Positions 23,501 through 35,944 of a stretch of 64,000 bases of DNA are shown one piece after another. The stretch is from Protostelium mycophagum. Its lineage: Eukaryota; Evosea; Variosea; Protosteliida; Protosteliaceae. The stretch lies in the NCBI GenBank assembly GCA_002081555.1, contig KV921028.1, forward strand, positions 1,494 to 65,493. The letters run 5' to 3'. The notes beneath the pieces were generated by a model. That model was not told the DNA's origin, made no database searches, and saw only the letters and a program-made list of their open reading frames with translations. The position numbers and the translations under genes are program-made. The first letter of the stretch is position 1; each line of letters begins with the position of its first letter.

Positions 23501-26500
23501 GGATCAAGGCTCTTCCAGCCGCAGAGAGCGCGCTTTTCACATTCTGAGAAAATACGTATCATATACGGGTTATGTTGTGGGCCCATTTTTAGATTACCCG
23601 CAATTGATCAGCATTATCTTCAATGAGATCAGATCAGATTCAGATCCTCCCCTTAGAATGGAGGTATCATTTATTTATATAATCATTTATTGATGTATGT
23701 ATAGGTATTGAAGACACTCGGAACAATAGGAGCATTAGATCCAGCGAGATCAGTTGTTCACCAAGCAATGACACATAATAATGATCAAGTATCACGTGAC
23801 GCACCCTCCACGATGAAGACTACTTCCGAAGGTATATATATACCCTAGTTTATATTTAATCATATAGGTTATTATCATGCTGTGGCCATTAATGCACTCG
23901 TAAAGATAATGAGGGATCCATCATTAACAATATATTATCAAAAGGCGATAAATGCGCTTGCTATCATCCTGAAAAGTTCAAAGGCCAGGTGAGTCCTCTA
24001 AACGTATGTGATTATATAAATTGATTATAAACAGAGTCGGACCTTTTGTTCCAGTGATTTTGCCACCATTTCTGGTGATGGTCAGAACAGCAGATGAACA
24101 GGCGAGAAAATGGCTCCTTCAACAGTTGGGGGTCTTCACCACAATCTGCAAGAGTTTTATGCGTCCTTATCTGGATAAGATATTTGGTATTATTGAGGAT
24201 TATTGGGACTCCAATCTGATAGAGGTGATGTGTGTAAATATACTTCTGGATGTAATAATAGCAGGTGATGGCCTTAGTGGAGGATATCTGCACGGGAATT
24301 ACGGAAGAGTTTAAAGTCTTCCTTCCTTCCCTCATTCCCAGAATGCTCAAGGCATTAAGACAAGATACCCCCGACCGTATATCCAAGGTAATATAGTCAT
24401 ATCCCTTCCCTTTTATTCACTTGAACAGGTGCTTCACGCGCTGGAGACATTTGGAAATAATTTGGATGATTATCTACACTTGGTAGTACCCTGCATGGTC
24501 TCATTATTAAATCCAGATATCACTCACCCTGAAGTCGTTGGCATGGCAATCCTCTCCATCACTAAACTTTCCAAGTTAAATTTTCTCAGTGATTACGCAT
24601 CCCAGATCATTCACCCCTTGGTGAGACTTTTAGACCAACCCCTACCAGATGCTAAATTGAAGGAGAATCATCAGGTGAATACAATTCGTATTTTAAAATA
24701 GATTAATGAAATGGTAGGCGGTGGTAGACATGAGAGAGAAGGTATTCAAGGCATTGTACAATATGGTGAAGCATCTTGGGCTTGATTATGCTATATTTAT
24801 ACCAATGGTCAATAAGGTAATGCAATCGTAGAGATGATGATAATGAGATATACGATAGGTGATGACACGTCACAACATTGTGAATCCATCATACAGTGGG
24901 ATGGTCTCCTCCTTGATGCAAGTGAAGAGAGATCAGAGGAGTGTAGAGGACTGGCAGAGGTCATTATCCTTAGTAGAGGAGGGTCAGATCCAATCCTTTG
25001 TCTCCCGAAGAACATTCGCTGATATCATGCCAATGACATTGACTGTATCCGCTGCAACTCTTCGAAGGCTGTGGCAAACAAGTATGGAGATTTCATAGAG
25101 GTATGAATTGACTCGATGTAGACGATAGACATAGCGCAGAGGATTGGGCGGATTGGCTTCGAGGGTTGGCCGTTGGATTACTTAGTGAGTCTCCTTCCGC
25201 TGTGAGGTGGTGCAAGACCTTAGCCGATGAATATTATCCTTTATTTAGAGACCTATTCAATGCGGGTGAGGATATCACATCATTCATTCCATGACTTATG
25301 GGATAGGATTTATATCTTGTTGGGTAGAATTAGACGAGGCTTCCCAGTCAGATCTGGTTTCGAATCTCCGAAGAGCGATCAAAACTCCGAATCTTCCCAG
25401 AGAAGTATTACTAACTTTACTTGACCTGGCCGAGTTTATGGAACACGAAGATAAGCGGTTGCCAATAGAAATCGATACACTATCGGATTTGGCGGAAGAG
25501 TGTTCTGCCTACGCAAAGGCCTTATTTTACAAAGAACAAAGGTTAGCTGATTGTAAGTGGTAGATATTGACACGTCATAGATTCGTGACGGACCCAAACG
25601 GAACGATTGAGTCACTGATATCATTGAACAATAAATTGGGACAGGCCAGAGCTGCAGAGGGTTTACTCAGATATGCAAAACAACACTATAGACTCAATAC
25701 AAAAGAGACAGAAGCCTGGTATGAGAAGTTACAGCAGTGGGATCATGCCTTACTCGTTCACCAGAGAAGGTCAATATTATTTTGAAGAATTGGTAATGGC
25801 TGACATATAAAGATTCTCGGAAGTATCATCGAGGCCAAATAGCCGCGACTGGACCGAGTCATTCATGGGACAGATAAGATGTCTATATGCTTTGGGAGAA
25901 TGGTCAGATCTAGTAGATCTCTCTAGGAAGAACTGGGATCTTCTGGAGATCAAGGAGAGGGGCATCATCGGTATTTATATATTTTGATATGTTTATTTGT
26001 AAAATGAAATAATATAGGACCTTATGCTGCACAAGCCGCATGGAATAATTCGTCGTTTGCAGAGATGGAGATATTCGTGAAGGGAATAAGTGAAAACACT
26101 GTAGATGGCTCTTTCTACGCATCAGCTCTCGCCGTTCAAGCCGGACAGCTGCAGCAAGCGGCTCTCTTGATCAACAAGACGAGGTCACTTTTGGACACGG
26201 AACTTACGGCTATGTTGAGACAAAGTTATGGCCGGGCGTACAAACATGTTGTCAGGGTTACGCATCTTACTGAGCTCGAGGAGGTTTGTGTTTTGTTTCT
26301 AGAGTTTTATTTCTAGAGTATTATTTTATAATTGTAGGTGATAGAATATAAATTATCGGAGGATTTCCCTGAGAGAAGAGATACAATTGTAAAAGCATGG
26401 AATCAGCGACTGAACGGAGCACAACAAAATGTTGATGTTTGGTCCAAGTTTTTGGCCGTACGGAGCCTCATTTTATCTCCTGAAGAAGAGCCTGACATGT

Positions 26501-29467
26501 GGATCAAATTCTCCTCTCTTTGTAGGAAATCTGAAAGGTGATTCTGTCGTCTCTAATATTCAAAGAGATTCATTCGAAATATCAGGTTTCCTAGATTGGC
26601 AGGAAAAACACTAGAGAATATACTTCACATTCCACCCCTTGATCAAGAGAGAGATTTACCCGATTTACCTGTGAGTAACGGGAAGGTATCTTTTGCCTAT
26701 CTCAATCATTGCTGGGAGGTGAGTAGATGTATCCATATATATATATCCATATATATATATCCATATATATATCCATACATACAACAATTGACCACTTATA
26801 GACGGGAAGAGCACAAGATGCGTTCGAGAAATTACAATGGTTAGCTCCAAGAATCAATGAGGAAGACAAACAACTGAGAGCGAAGATTCATCAGAAATTA
26901 GGTATGTTTTATCGTATATCATAAGAGTACTTATTTGAATGAGGGACATGGCAGGCAGCATTACAGCCTCTCAACGAACAAGCAATACCACTCATCATCG
27001 ACTCTTTCTCAACAGCAAAAACATTGGCGCCAAATTGGTGAGCGATCTTTATCTCCTCAGTTTGTAGTGGTTATTAAACTACTATTCAGGTATAGAGGGT
27101 GGCACTCATGGGCTATGGCCAACTTTGATGCAGTCTCTCATTATGAAAGAAAAGGTAACAGCACGAAAGGGATCAACAAGATGGATCTATCAGAGAGTAC
27201 TTCTGGAATATTGACGTCACAAACACACGACGTGAGTTGTTAGCTTGTATAGGATCTATTCTTCATCAGAGGCATCCTGAAAAGCGTAGATTATACATCA
27301 GTATCTGATTTCTGCAATTCGGGGATTTTTTAGATCTATTGCGTTATCACCCGCAAGATCACTCCAGGACACTTTGAGACTTTTAACACTATGGTTCAAG
27401 TATGGTCACCTGAAAGAAGTAATTTTTCTATGTGAATGATCACTCACACTCTTAGGTTGAGAACGGATTAATGGAGGGTTTCTCCACTGTCTCCATTAAT
27501 ACTTGGTTACGTGTCATCCCACAATTAATCGCCAGAATTGCGTCACCTGTACATTCAGTGAGGAGGCTTGTACACGAATTATTGATACACGTGGGAAAGG
27601 AACACCCTCAGTCACTCGTTTTCCCGCTTAATTTGGCACTGAAATCTCAATCTACAACGAGAGCAGAGGCGTCTCTTGCCGTTCTGGAAAACATGAGAAA
27701 GCACGACAACAACCTGGTGAGTATTTATATATCATGTTATACATATATATTTTAGATATTAATGTATATTCAGGTGGAACAAGCGCTGATGGTTTCTCAA
27801 GAGTTGGTGCGCGTCGCAATTGTTTGGTTCGAGATGTGGCATGCAGGCCTTGAGGACGCATCCAGAATACATTTTGCGGATAATAATCCTCAAGCAGCTA
27901 TTGCTAGGTTACGCCCACTCCATGAAATGGTCTCAAAGGGACCCGAGACCCTCCTTGAGGTGAGCAAAGGAAGACTGAAATGTTGCTAAATTGCTAAATT
28001 AAAAAGGTTGCGTTTCAACAACAAGACGGAAGAGATCTCGCCGAGGCCGCAGAATGGACGATACGTTACGAAGAATCAGGAAGGATATCCGACTTTAATC
28101 AAGCCTGGGATTTATACCACACCGTCTTTAAGCACTCAAAGGCATCCGTAAACTCCCTCACGCAATTGAATGTTGAACACGCCTCGCCGCGACTTTATTC
28201 AGCCAAAAATTTGAATCTCGCATTGCCGGGGAGCTACAAACCGGGCCAAAAGATTGTCACGATCCAGAGTTTCAACCCGCGGCTGGAAATTATTCCATCA
28301 AAACAACATCCAAGAAAATTAGGTATATTTGGTTCTGACGGAATCGAGAGGAATTTCTTGCTCAAGGGCCACGAAGATTTGCGTCAGGTGCGTTTGAAAT
28401 ATTCTTTGAGCGGGGAGATGATGAGCATAGGATGAGAGGACTATGCAGTTGTTTGGTCTTGTCAACGGCTTGTTGGACTCTAGTGTAAAAACGTACCGCA
28501 GCCACGTTAAAATACAGAGGTGAACATCATCCATGGAAGAGTAATATATGCTGACGTCATCAAGATACGCTGTCGTCCCGCTGACACCAAACTCTGGGCT
28601 CATTGGTTGGGTACCGCACTGTGACACGTTGCATGCCGTGATTAAGGAGTACCGAGAGTCTAGGGGTATAGTCCTCAATACTGAAAATAGATTTGTACTC
28701 CGAGAATCTCCAGACTACCAGAACCTTCCCGCTATACAGAAATTTGAGATTTTCGGGCGGGTTTTGGATGCTACGGATGGAAGTGACTTGAAGAATATAT
28801 TATGGATACAGAATAGAACAGCCGAGGTCACTTTCCTCATATTTTCCCGCCAAAACTGAATTTGAAATAGACTTGGTTGGAGAAGAGGACAAATTACACC
28901 CAATCATTGGCGACAATGTCTATGGTCGGATATATTCTTGGGCTGGGAGATAGACACTGCAGTAATCTCATGTTGGACAGACAATCGGGTAAAATCGTGC
29001 ATATTGATTTTGGAGACTGTTTCGAGGTGAGTCGTCGGAATAGCAAAGTAATATTGAACGATTGAAGGTGGCAATGAATCGTGATAAATACCCAGAAAAA
29101 GTTCCGTTCAGATTGACTAGAATGCTCGAGGCTGCTATGGGAGTAAGTATCACCATCATTTATTTGCCTCCCAACATTATGAAAACCATAGTTCTAAATG
29201 AAGAAGGTGAGCAAGATTGAGGGAGACTTCAGGAACACTTGCGAGAGCGTAATGGCCGTGTTGAGAGATAACCGCGAGAGTTTGATGGCCGTTCTTGAAG
29301 CTTTCGTGTACGATCCCCTGATAGGATGGAGATTGCTTGGAAATGCATTTCAAAGAGAGGTCAAATAAAATATGATTTGATATTTCATTCAACAGTCTTT
29401 GGGCTACTGTCTGTCTGTCGACAGCAGTGGAATGCACAAAAGAAACCGCAGGATAAATTACATTTGA
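20586..29467 (+). CDS. TOR kinase (target of rapamycin), apparently without a FATC domain
   Basis: The ATG at 20586 starts [14 protein letters not shown], and the first exon ends in [12 protein letters not shown] very long HEAT-repeat region and the FAT region follow in many exons separated by short introns. The FRB domain reads [19 protein letters not shown], then AWDLYHTVF; the Ser, Phe and Trp that contact FKBP-rapamycin in human mTOR are kept, so rapamycin binding is plausible. The kinase domain has [28 protein letters not shown], the catalytic loop [14 protein letters not shown] and the DFG block HIDFGDCFE, and ends in [14 protein letters not shown]. After that only about 26 more residues (ending [11 protein letters not shown]) precede a TGA at 29465-29467. 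The C-terminal FATC domain, with its GWCPFW-like end, is not found before the next gene. An (ATATATCC)-type microsatellite sits in an intron near 26733-26776. Confidence 0.92.
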
Positions 29468-29570
29468 AATTAATAACAATGTCATATTTGTTAAGGATAT
29501 ATTTCCCTGTTGTATTCTCAATGCAAAGTGTTCAATTTACTTGTGCTCACATCTACAACTGCCGATTTAT

Positions 29571-30329
29571 CTATATGATCTTGGCAATGGCTGTGTCAAA
29601 CATCATCCCAGAGATCTTGCTCTTCGCCCCCTTCTTGATCTGATTTGTCTCTTTGACGTACCGATCCCACAGTGTCTGGTCCTCTTCATCCTCTTTCTTC
29701 CTCTCGTCTTTATCGTGTCGTCTCTTCTCTTTCAATTCTTCCCTCGTCATTGGCTCTTCTGGCTCTTCACCTGTGATATTCTTTTTAAGTTTGTCAAAGA
29801 GGGATGGCTCTGCTTTGGGCTCTTCTTTGTGGTATTTTTCTCTTAATCTGATCACGATCAGAAAAAGCAGATCATTCAACTTTATAAGTTTATAAAATCT
29901 ATATATAATCTGCAAAAAAGAGTTCGTCACGAGGGCTTCCCAAGTGGTCTCCCACCTTAGTACTGGCCTCGCTCAGACACGCTTGACTTCGCAGTGCGGC
30001 AAGGGATGCGGTAGACTGTGTCGATATGAACGAACCCGACTTTGCCACTTGATGACAATTCCAAACAATATCCATAAAGAGGACTTATTATGACAAGAGA
30101 TATCTCCTCGCAACTTGTTAATTTGTACTCACCGATTCACTTGATCTTCTTTCGTCACAAAAAGATTCGACAAGAATCCACCCTCTGCAGGCTTTGCAGG
30201 TGCAGGTGCAGGTGCAGCAGTGGGGCCGGTCAAGCTGCCCCAAAAATTTTTGACAGAGTTGAGAGCACCGTCAATCATGCTCTCTTCGCCTGGTGGTGGT
30301 TGGTCCAGAACCTCAGCTGGTGTCTCCAC
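29571..30329 (-). CDS. Small charged unknown protein with a 5S rRNA gene in its intron
   Basis: Two exons are read. Exon A (30133 to about 30329) encodes VETPAEVLDQPPPGEESM, a Pro/Ala-rich stretch and FLSNLFVTKEDQVN. Exon B (29571-29847) encodes LREKYHKEEPKAEPSLFDK, a Lys/Glu-rich part and KISGMMFDTAIAKII. The donor CG|GTGAGT at 30132 and the acceptor GATCAG|A at 29848 join in phase to give VNRLREKY. The 285-nt intron holds the 5S gene. Without splicing, exon A would end at once in a TGA. The start codon was not found; an upstream exon is needed. No domain is recognised. Two separate genes cannot be excluded. Confidence 0.5.
29920..30037 (-). rRNA. 5S ribosomal RNA gene
   Basis: Read on the minus strand, the 118-nt sequence starts GGGTTCGTTCATATCGACAC and ends GACGAACTC. 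These termini pair as helix I with nine pairs (two wobble). The 3' half has the conserved 5S block ending GGTGGGAGACCACTTGG. A run of six T follows directly, as expected for RNA polymerase III termination. The gene lies within, and in the same direction as, the predicted intron of the small charged protein gene. The intron's remaining 3' part and acceptor lie just beyond the terminator. Confidence 0.93.
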
Positions 30330-30685
30330 AGCCTCTATAGTTCGTTTCCCTGTTCATCTTTAGAATCATGATTGGTTCTTTGTTGTGAGTAAGAAACGCT
30401 TGATTCTTCATGATGCAGACAGAGCAATGTTATCTGAAATATTTAAAGAAGGAGTTGACATCCCAGCACAAGCACCTCTTTTAAATTGCCTCTATAGGAT
30501 CTCTTCGATTCTTATTTCATAGTTTGAGGCTCTGCCACTGTCGAGACGTTTTTTTGTAGCATGAGCTGGTGGAGAATGTCGTGTGAAAACAACCTTTGTT
30601 TTCATGTTCCAAACATAACAAGAAAAATACTCTGTGCTTCTAATTTGAGTCTTGGTGGTAACGTAATGTTCCCTTTGCAAAATGA
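30330..30685. other. Short stretch between two minus-strand genes
   Basis: It must contain the 5' end of the small charged protein gene. A minus-strand frame at 30492-30680 (containing EHYVTTKTQIRSTEYFSCYV) could be a further exon of the next gene upstream, but I found no splice phase that joins it cleanly. Confidence 0.35.
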
Positions 30686-31002
30686 TTAAAAAAGACGGGG
30701 ATCACCTCCTATGCAGACCTGTGTCTCCGTTTTTCGCTCGATCGTGACACCATTTTCAGTCTCAAAGACAATCTTCAGTGGCAACTCCTTCAAAGAAAAA
30801 ATGATCCGACCCTTAGCATCCTCTTTTGATACACCTCCACTTTGTGAGGAAATGAGCGAGTGAAGTTGAAGATGTTACCCTTCTTCCCTTTCTTGGCGCG
30901 ATCTAATCTTTCGAAGATGGTTACACCCTCAGCCAGAAGACTATTATCTTGAAATAGTTGTACAGTGCTTTCTATAGCGGCGCTCTCTTGTATGCTTGGC
31001 AT
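30686..31002 (-). CDS. Small unknown cytosolic protein
   Basis: Exons 30835-31002 and 30686-30787 flank a 47-nt GT-AG intron and give 89 residues, in frame (MPSIQESAAIESTVQLFQDN ... PLKIVFETENGVTIERKTET). No signal peptide, membrane span or recognised family. An alternative structure would extend it into the open frame at 30492-30680. The gene is divergent from ELP2, with only 84 bp between the start codons, so the two probably share a bidirectional promoter. Confidence 0.5.
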
Positions 31003-31086
31003 CGTCACCACGATTTGGTTTTTCTGTTTTGGGAAAAACAATCAGAAAAAATTGCAGATCACATCACATCTTGGCAGCGGAAGGGA

Positions 31087-34000
31087 ATGACAGGCATCCA
31101 GCTGCAGTCGATAGACTATCAAGTCGGTTGTAACCGTGTGGCACACAGTGCTGATTGGGGCATCAATGGTCTTGTTGCATTTGGGGCTGGGTCCACAATT
31201 GCTATATATTCACCAGAGGTACTGTACATAAGCACATTTTGAATCTAAATACTACAGCAATTAAAGATCCAAACCATCTTAAGAGGTCATAGCAACAGAG
31301 TTAATGCGGTGATATGGATCCAACAGAACAACAGTGAGATCATCACCTTTCTGACACGCTGTTAATATCATCAGATTTTGTTGACAGATGGTTCGCACCG
31401 GAGGATCTTCTCGCTTCTGCGGGTGCTGATAAAGAGATCATCTTATGGTCTCGCCATGGGCAGGTTTGATCTCTTGAATTCAAGCAGATGATGCTGATCT
31501 CACCAGAAATACAACATCGAGTCCAAGTTGAAAGGACACAAAGACACCATCACTTCACTTGCTTCACTGGTCAACAGAGACGGTTCTATATTGTTGGCTT
31601 CTACTTCAGGAGATTACACCACAAACATTTGGAAGAAAGAGAAGGATGGCTCATGGGGGTGAATATAGGGTATGTTCCAGCAAAATGTAACCTTTCTAGA
31701 TTGAAACAGACACTGCAACATGCGCCAAAGATGATGGAATGTGTAACCTTCTCACACTTGCCCCACACAGGTAATTTTTTCTCCAGTTCTATACAAACAC
31801 ATACCTCTATTCAACCACACAAAAATTGATGAGGAACATCGTGAACTTGTAACAAAAATATGCTTCCACAAAATAAATACAAATTGAAGGACATATAGAC
31901 ACCCCCATATTAGCTGTTGGAGGCGTTGACAGCCTCGTGCACCTCTACGTGGAAAATAAAGAGGGAGTGTTCGTGAAGATCACCCAGCTGCATGGGCATG
32001 AGGATTGGATACGATCACTAGAGTTTGCAACATGTGATGATGGTGATCTTTTATTGGCTACCTCTTGTCAAGACACAAAGATACGACTTTGGAGGCTGAG
32101 GTACAATCTTTCACCATAAATCAACTGACAATCTTCCCGCCATTTCGAAAAATTGAAAAAGTATTTTTTATTTCATAAAATGTACAATTCGAATTTATCG
32201 AAAATAACAAAGTGATTTTATTTTGGTTCAAGAAAATTGAAAACAATTAGCCGCCAAACAGAGTCGAATCAGCTACTCGCCGGTCTCACAGGTAACCTGG
32301 GAGGCACCACGACAATCAGTAGCAAAGGTCACCTCTTTAATTATGATTCGGAGAGGTACTATCTCTCTCATGAAGCTGTGCTGTCAGGGCACGAAGAATG
32401 GGTCTACTCTGCACACTGGTCCTTCCCTTCCAAAAAAGACGGTAATTTTATTCAAAGGAAAAATCTCGAGAGGATTTTCTTCTTGATTGGTAATAATAAA
32501 GGTAGGGAAATACCATCAAGAGATGGCACTCGTATCAGCCTCAATGGACAGGAGCATGATTATTTGGACCCCTTCTGGTGGATCTGAAGGCATATGGATT
32601 GATAAGGTCACTTAATAATCAACTTGATCATCATGCAATTGCAAACATCATACTAGAAAATGATGAAATAATCGAAATAATGAATTTTAACATAAAAAGA
32701 TATAGAATTGAGAAATAAATAGGTCAGAGTGGGAGAACTTGGTGGCAACACCCTCGGATTTTATGGTGGTTTTATGAGCCCCGATGGACATTCTCTTCTC
32801 GCCCACGGCTATAATGGCGCTTTCCATCTGTGGTCCAACAAACAAAACGCAGAGGAAGGGTTTGGTGAGTCATCCTTTGGATTTAGGGTTTAGTTTCAAG
32901 ATAAGGATATTCATGTTTTAGAGGGAAGATGGCGTTCTCAAGTGATTATCTCTGGCCACTTCGCTCCTGTGATGGATATGAGGTAGTCTATTGAAATCTT
33001 CATTTGAATCGTCCTTCACATTCAAAATTCGTAAAATTGAAAGAAGAAGCTGGGAACCTTATGGAGAGTACATTCTTAGCGTGAGTGAGGACCAGACGGC
33101 ACGTTGTTTTTCCCTATGGCAAGAGAACGGAACTTGGCACGAAGTGGCGAGACCCGCGATACACGGGCACGACTTCACATGTGTTTCTTTTATCAATGGA
33201 AAATATCATTCTTTCATCACTGGCGCTGAAGAAAAGGTAAGAGAAGAGATGCTATATATATATTAATATTAATAGGTACTGAGAGTGTTCGATGCACCAC
33301 AGACATACATCGACACCCTTCGAAACATTTCACACGTAGAAGAAAGGGCTGAATTCGCACAAGTCGCCAGACCCCTCGGTGCGAACGTCCCCCCATTGGG
33401 ATTATCAAACAAACCCATTGTACAAGGTGACGTCTTAATCTAAAAATAGATTTTCTGATTTGATCAGGAGAGGACGCAAATAAATATAAAGAGGAGAACG
33501 AGTATGATAACGCACCAGCACCTACACCTGTCTCTCACGAACAGCCACCACTAGAGGACCATCTATTCCAAAGCACCTTGTGGCCTGAACTTCAAAAACT
33601 GTGAGGCTTTATTTGAATCGTTTCGCTGATAGAACAAGAGATGAGATATATTATTGAAATAATATTAATTTGGAATTTTTGAGTGATAATTCCAGGTATG
33701 GACATCCTAATGAGATGGTGGCTGTTTGCTCGAACCAATCTGGCTCTCTGTTAGCTTCTGCTTGCAGGGTGATCTCATTTTATTTAAATATATTATCATC
33801 GACAGTTTCTGATTTCTTCAGGGTACACAACAGGAAGAATCCTCCATACGTGTCTGGGACACAAAGACATGGAAGGAGGTATGCGTATGACATCATCCTT
33901 TCGCTCATCTACAATACAGATTGCCAAACTGACCGCGCACAAACTGAGTGTTGCTCAATTGGAATTCTCTCACGACGATAAGTATCTGTTGAGTGTGTCA

Positions 34001-34713
34001 AGAGACAGAGGCTTTGCAGTATTCAAGGTATTCTAGGATATCTTTGTTGCCAAAATACAAAATTGAAATCTCATGAAATTTCAGATTGATGGAAACAACA
34101 TCGAGCTGGAGTGCATGATGAAGGCAGCACATGAGCGTATCATTTGGTCAGGCTCATGGTCTAAGGATGACAAGATGATCGCAACCGGATCAAGAGACAA
34201 ATTGGTAAGAAGTGTTAGGATCCTCCCGCTGAAGATCTTTATCATCTTCTTGATCTGTTATCTGCTGAGTGGATGTTATCCACTTATTCTAACAAAATAA
34301 GGTCAAATTATGGAAGAGAGAGGAAAATTCTTGGAAAGTTATATCCACACTTCCGCCCTTCCACAGTGGTGTCACAGCTGTTTCTTGGGCTGACAATTAC
34401 ACCAACGGACACCTCCTCTCTGTGGGTTTAGAAGACGGAACAATGTCCATTTGGACAATTGATGAGAATGGCACTGCCACACTCATGTTGCACCTTCCCC
34501 AAGAGTAAGTGATCAAGAATAGTTATCATTGAACATTTATTCTGCATTAATAAATGCATAATGAATTTACATCTGAATCGTTGTAGAGCAAGCCACAGCG
34601 ACACAGTGAGAAGGATGAAATGGAGACCAAAGAAGATATCAGAGAAGGTTTATCAGTTGGCCACTTGCAGTCTGGACCACTCTGTCCGTATCTTCACCTT
34701 TGAATTAAATTAA
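31087..34713 (+). CDS. ELP2: Elongator complex subunit 2 (WD40 propeller protein)
   Basis: The ATG at 31087 starts [20 protein letters not shown], and the first exon ends at 31218. WD40 units follow in many exons: [57 protein letters not shown] with [42 protein letters not shown] and [12 protein letters not shown]. It ends [18 protein letters not shown] before a TAA at 34711-34713. The order and the SEDQT/HGHDF blocks are those of Elp2, a twin-propeller scaffold of Elongator, which modifies the wobble uridine of tRNAs. Many introns are present; one near 32107-32246 is about 140 nt and AT-rich. The gene converges on HUS1, with 49 bp between their stops. Confidence 0.9.
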
Positions 34714-34762
34714 TGGTATCACTTGCTCTGGTTGTCATACAATATTCAATTCATAATTTAAT

Positions 34763-35926
34763 TTATATCACAATCATGGGGATGTAATATGTCATGTACA
34801 AATCATCCAACAGCACATGTATCACCACAGCTTTCCCTTCTACAATGCAGCATATCACATTGTTAGGCAGAACCTGCGACACGTCATTTTCCGACTTTTT
34901 GATTAAAAATCTCACCTGGTAGGAATACAAGAATTTGGAGAATTGCTTCATACGCACTTTTCCCTCCGCTACAACTTCTGCGTCCACTCTTGGTGGACTT
35001 CTTCCTTCTATTTGTGGGTGCTCCAAATTGTTGTATGATGTTTGTATGGTGACCATATCTGTCTCCACTCTGAATTTGATTTCGCCGGCCATGTTGGCGT
35101 GGATTGTTAAATTCTCTCCCACATTCTGTTCAATTCAGTTGATTTACCCCATTGTACGAATTGCATTTTAGAGGTATAGAATGAGTATTTTGGCCATAAA
35201 TTTTGCCTTTCTTTTCTCGATTGTGTGTTTTTAGTGATAATTATAATTAATAAAGTACTTTGATAAAAGACACACCTTCATCTTGTCGATGACATGTCTG
35301 AGCACCTTGAGTGCTGGCATCATGATTTGTACTTCTGGATCTGGCAAGTGTGGCTCTGTATATCCCGCTAATTCTGTAGAGGACAATATATGTATCGGCA
35401 CATCTTGTACCACATTAATTGTCTGTGCTCCCTAAAAGGACATCAGAGGCAATCACAATTTCAAGAAAAACACATAAATGATTCACCTGCTTGTCTATAA
35501 TGAAGGAGAGATAAGGGAGGTTCCCCTTCTTCACTAGTTTGAATAAGATGTCGGAGGCATCTTGTCCCGATTTGAGAGCTCTCTGCAGATGATCCAAATT
35601 AACTTCGAAAGCGATCTCATTATTATTTAAGCTCTCAATTGTGTAATCTTCAAAAAGAAGATTCTGCATTCGTTAAAAAAGGAATCAAGAAACGAAAATG
35701 GGACTCACCGACGCTATTCCTGACCATACTTGCATACCTCCCTCAGTAATCTCTGAGGCCAATATGAATTGCATCTTCTTTTCTGATAGATGAACGACAC
35801 ATTCCTTACTAATCTGTAGGACGGTAGCTACGACTCCTGTATTATGTAAGATGATCGAAAGAACCATTTAAGCGTACTTTGGAACAGAGAAGCCTTGTCA
35901 GGGAGTATCTTTGCTTTAAATCTCAT
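34763..35926 (-). CDS. HUS1: HUS1-like checkpoint clamp subunit
   Basis: The ATG at 35926 starts MRFKAKILPDKASLFQ. Spliced exons then give VVHLSEKKMQFILAS, MQVWSGIAS, YTIESLNNNEIAFEVNLDHL with RALKSGQDASDILFKL, VPIHILSSTEL, PEVQIMMPALKVLRHVIDKM, ENLTIHANMAGEIKFRVETD and a PCNA-like C-terminus ending YMTYYIPMIVI. These blocks align along the whole of HUS1, the subunit of the RAD9-RAD1-HUS1 ring loaded at damaged DNA. The length is about 280 residues, as in other eukaryotes. RAD9 and RAD1 are not in the window. Confidence 0.9.
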
Positions 35927-35944
35927 CGTGTTTTGGTCGTCGAA

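Noticed and set aside
29571-29846. Plus-strand frames as a possible FATC extension of TOR
   Set aside because: Translations in all three plus frames between 29360 and 29900 show no GWCPFW-like end; the strand opposite has a coherent charged protein.
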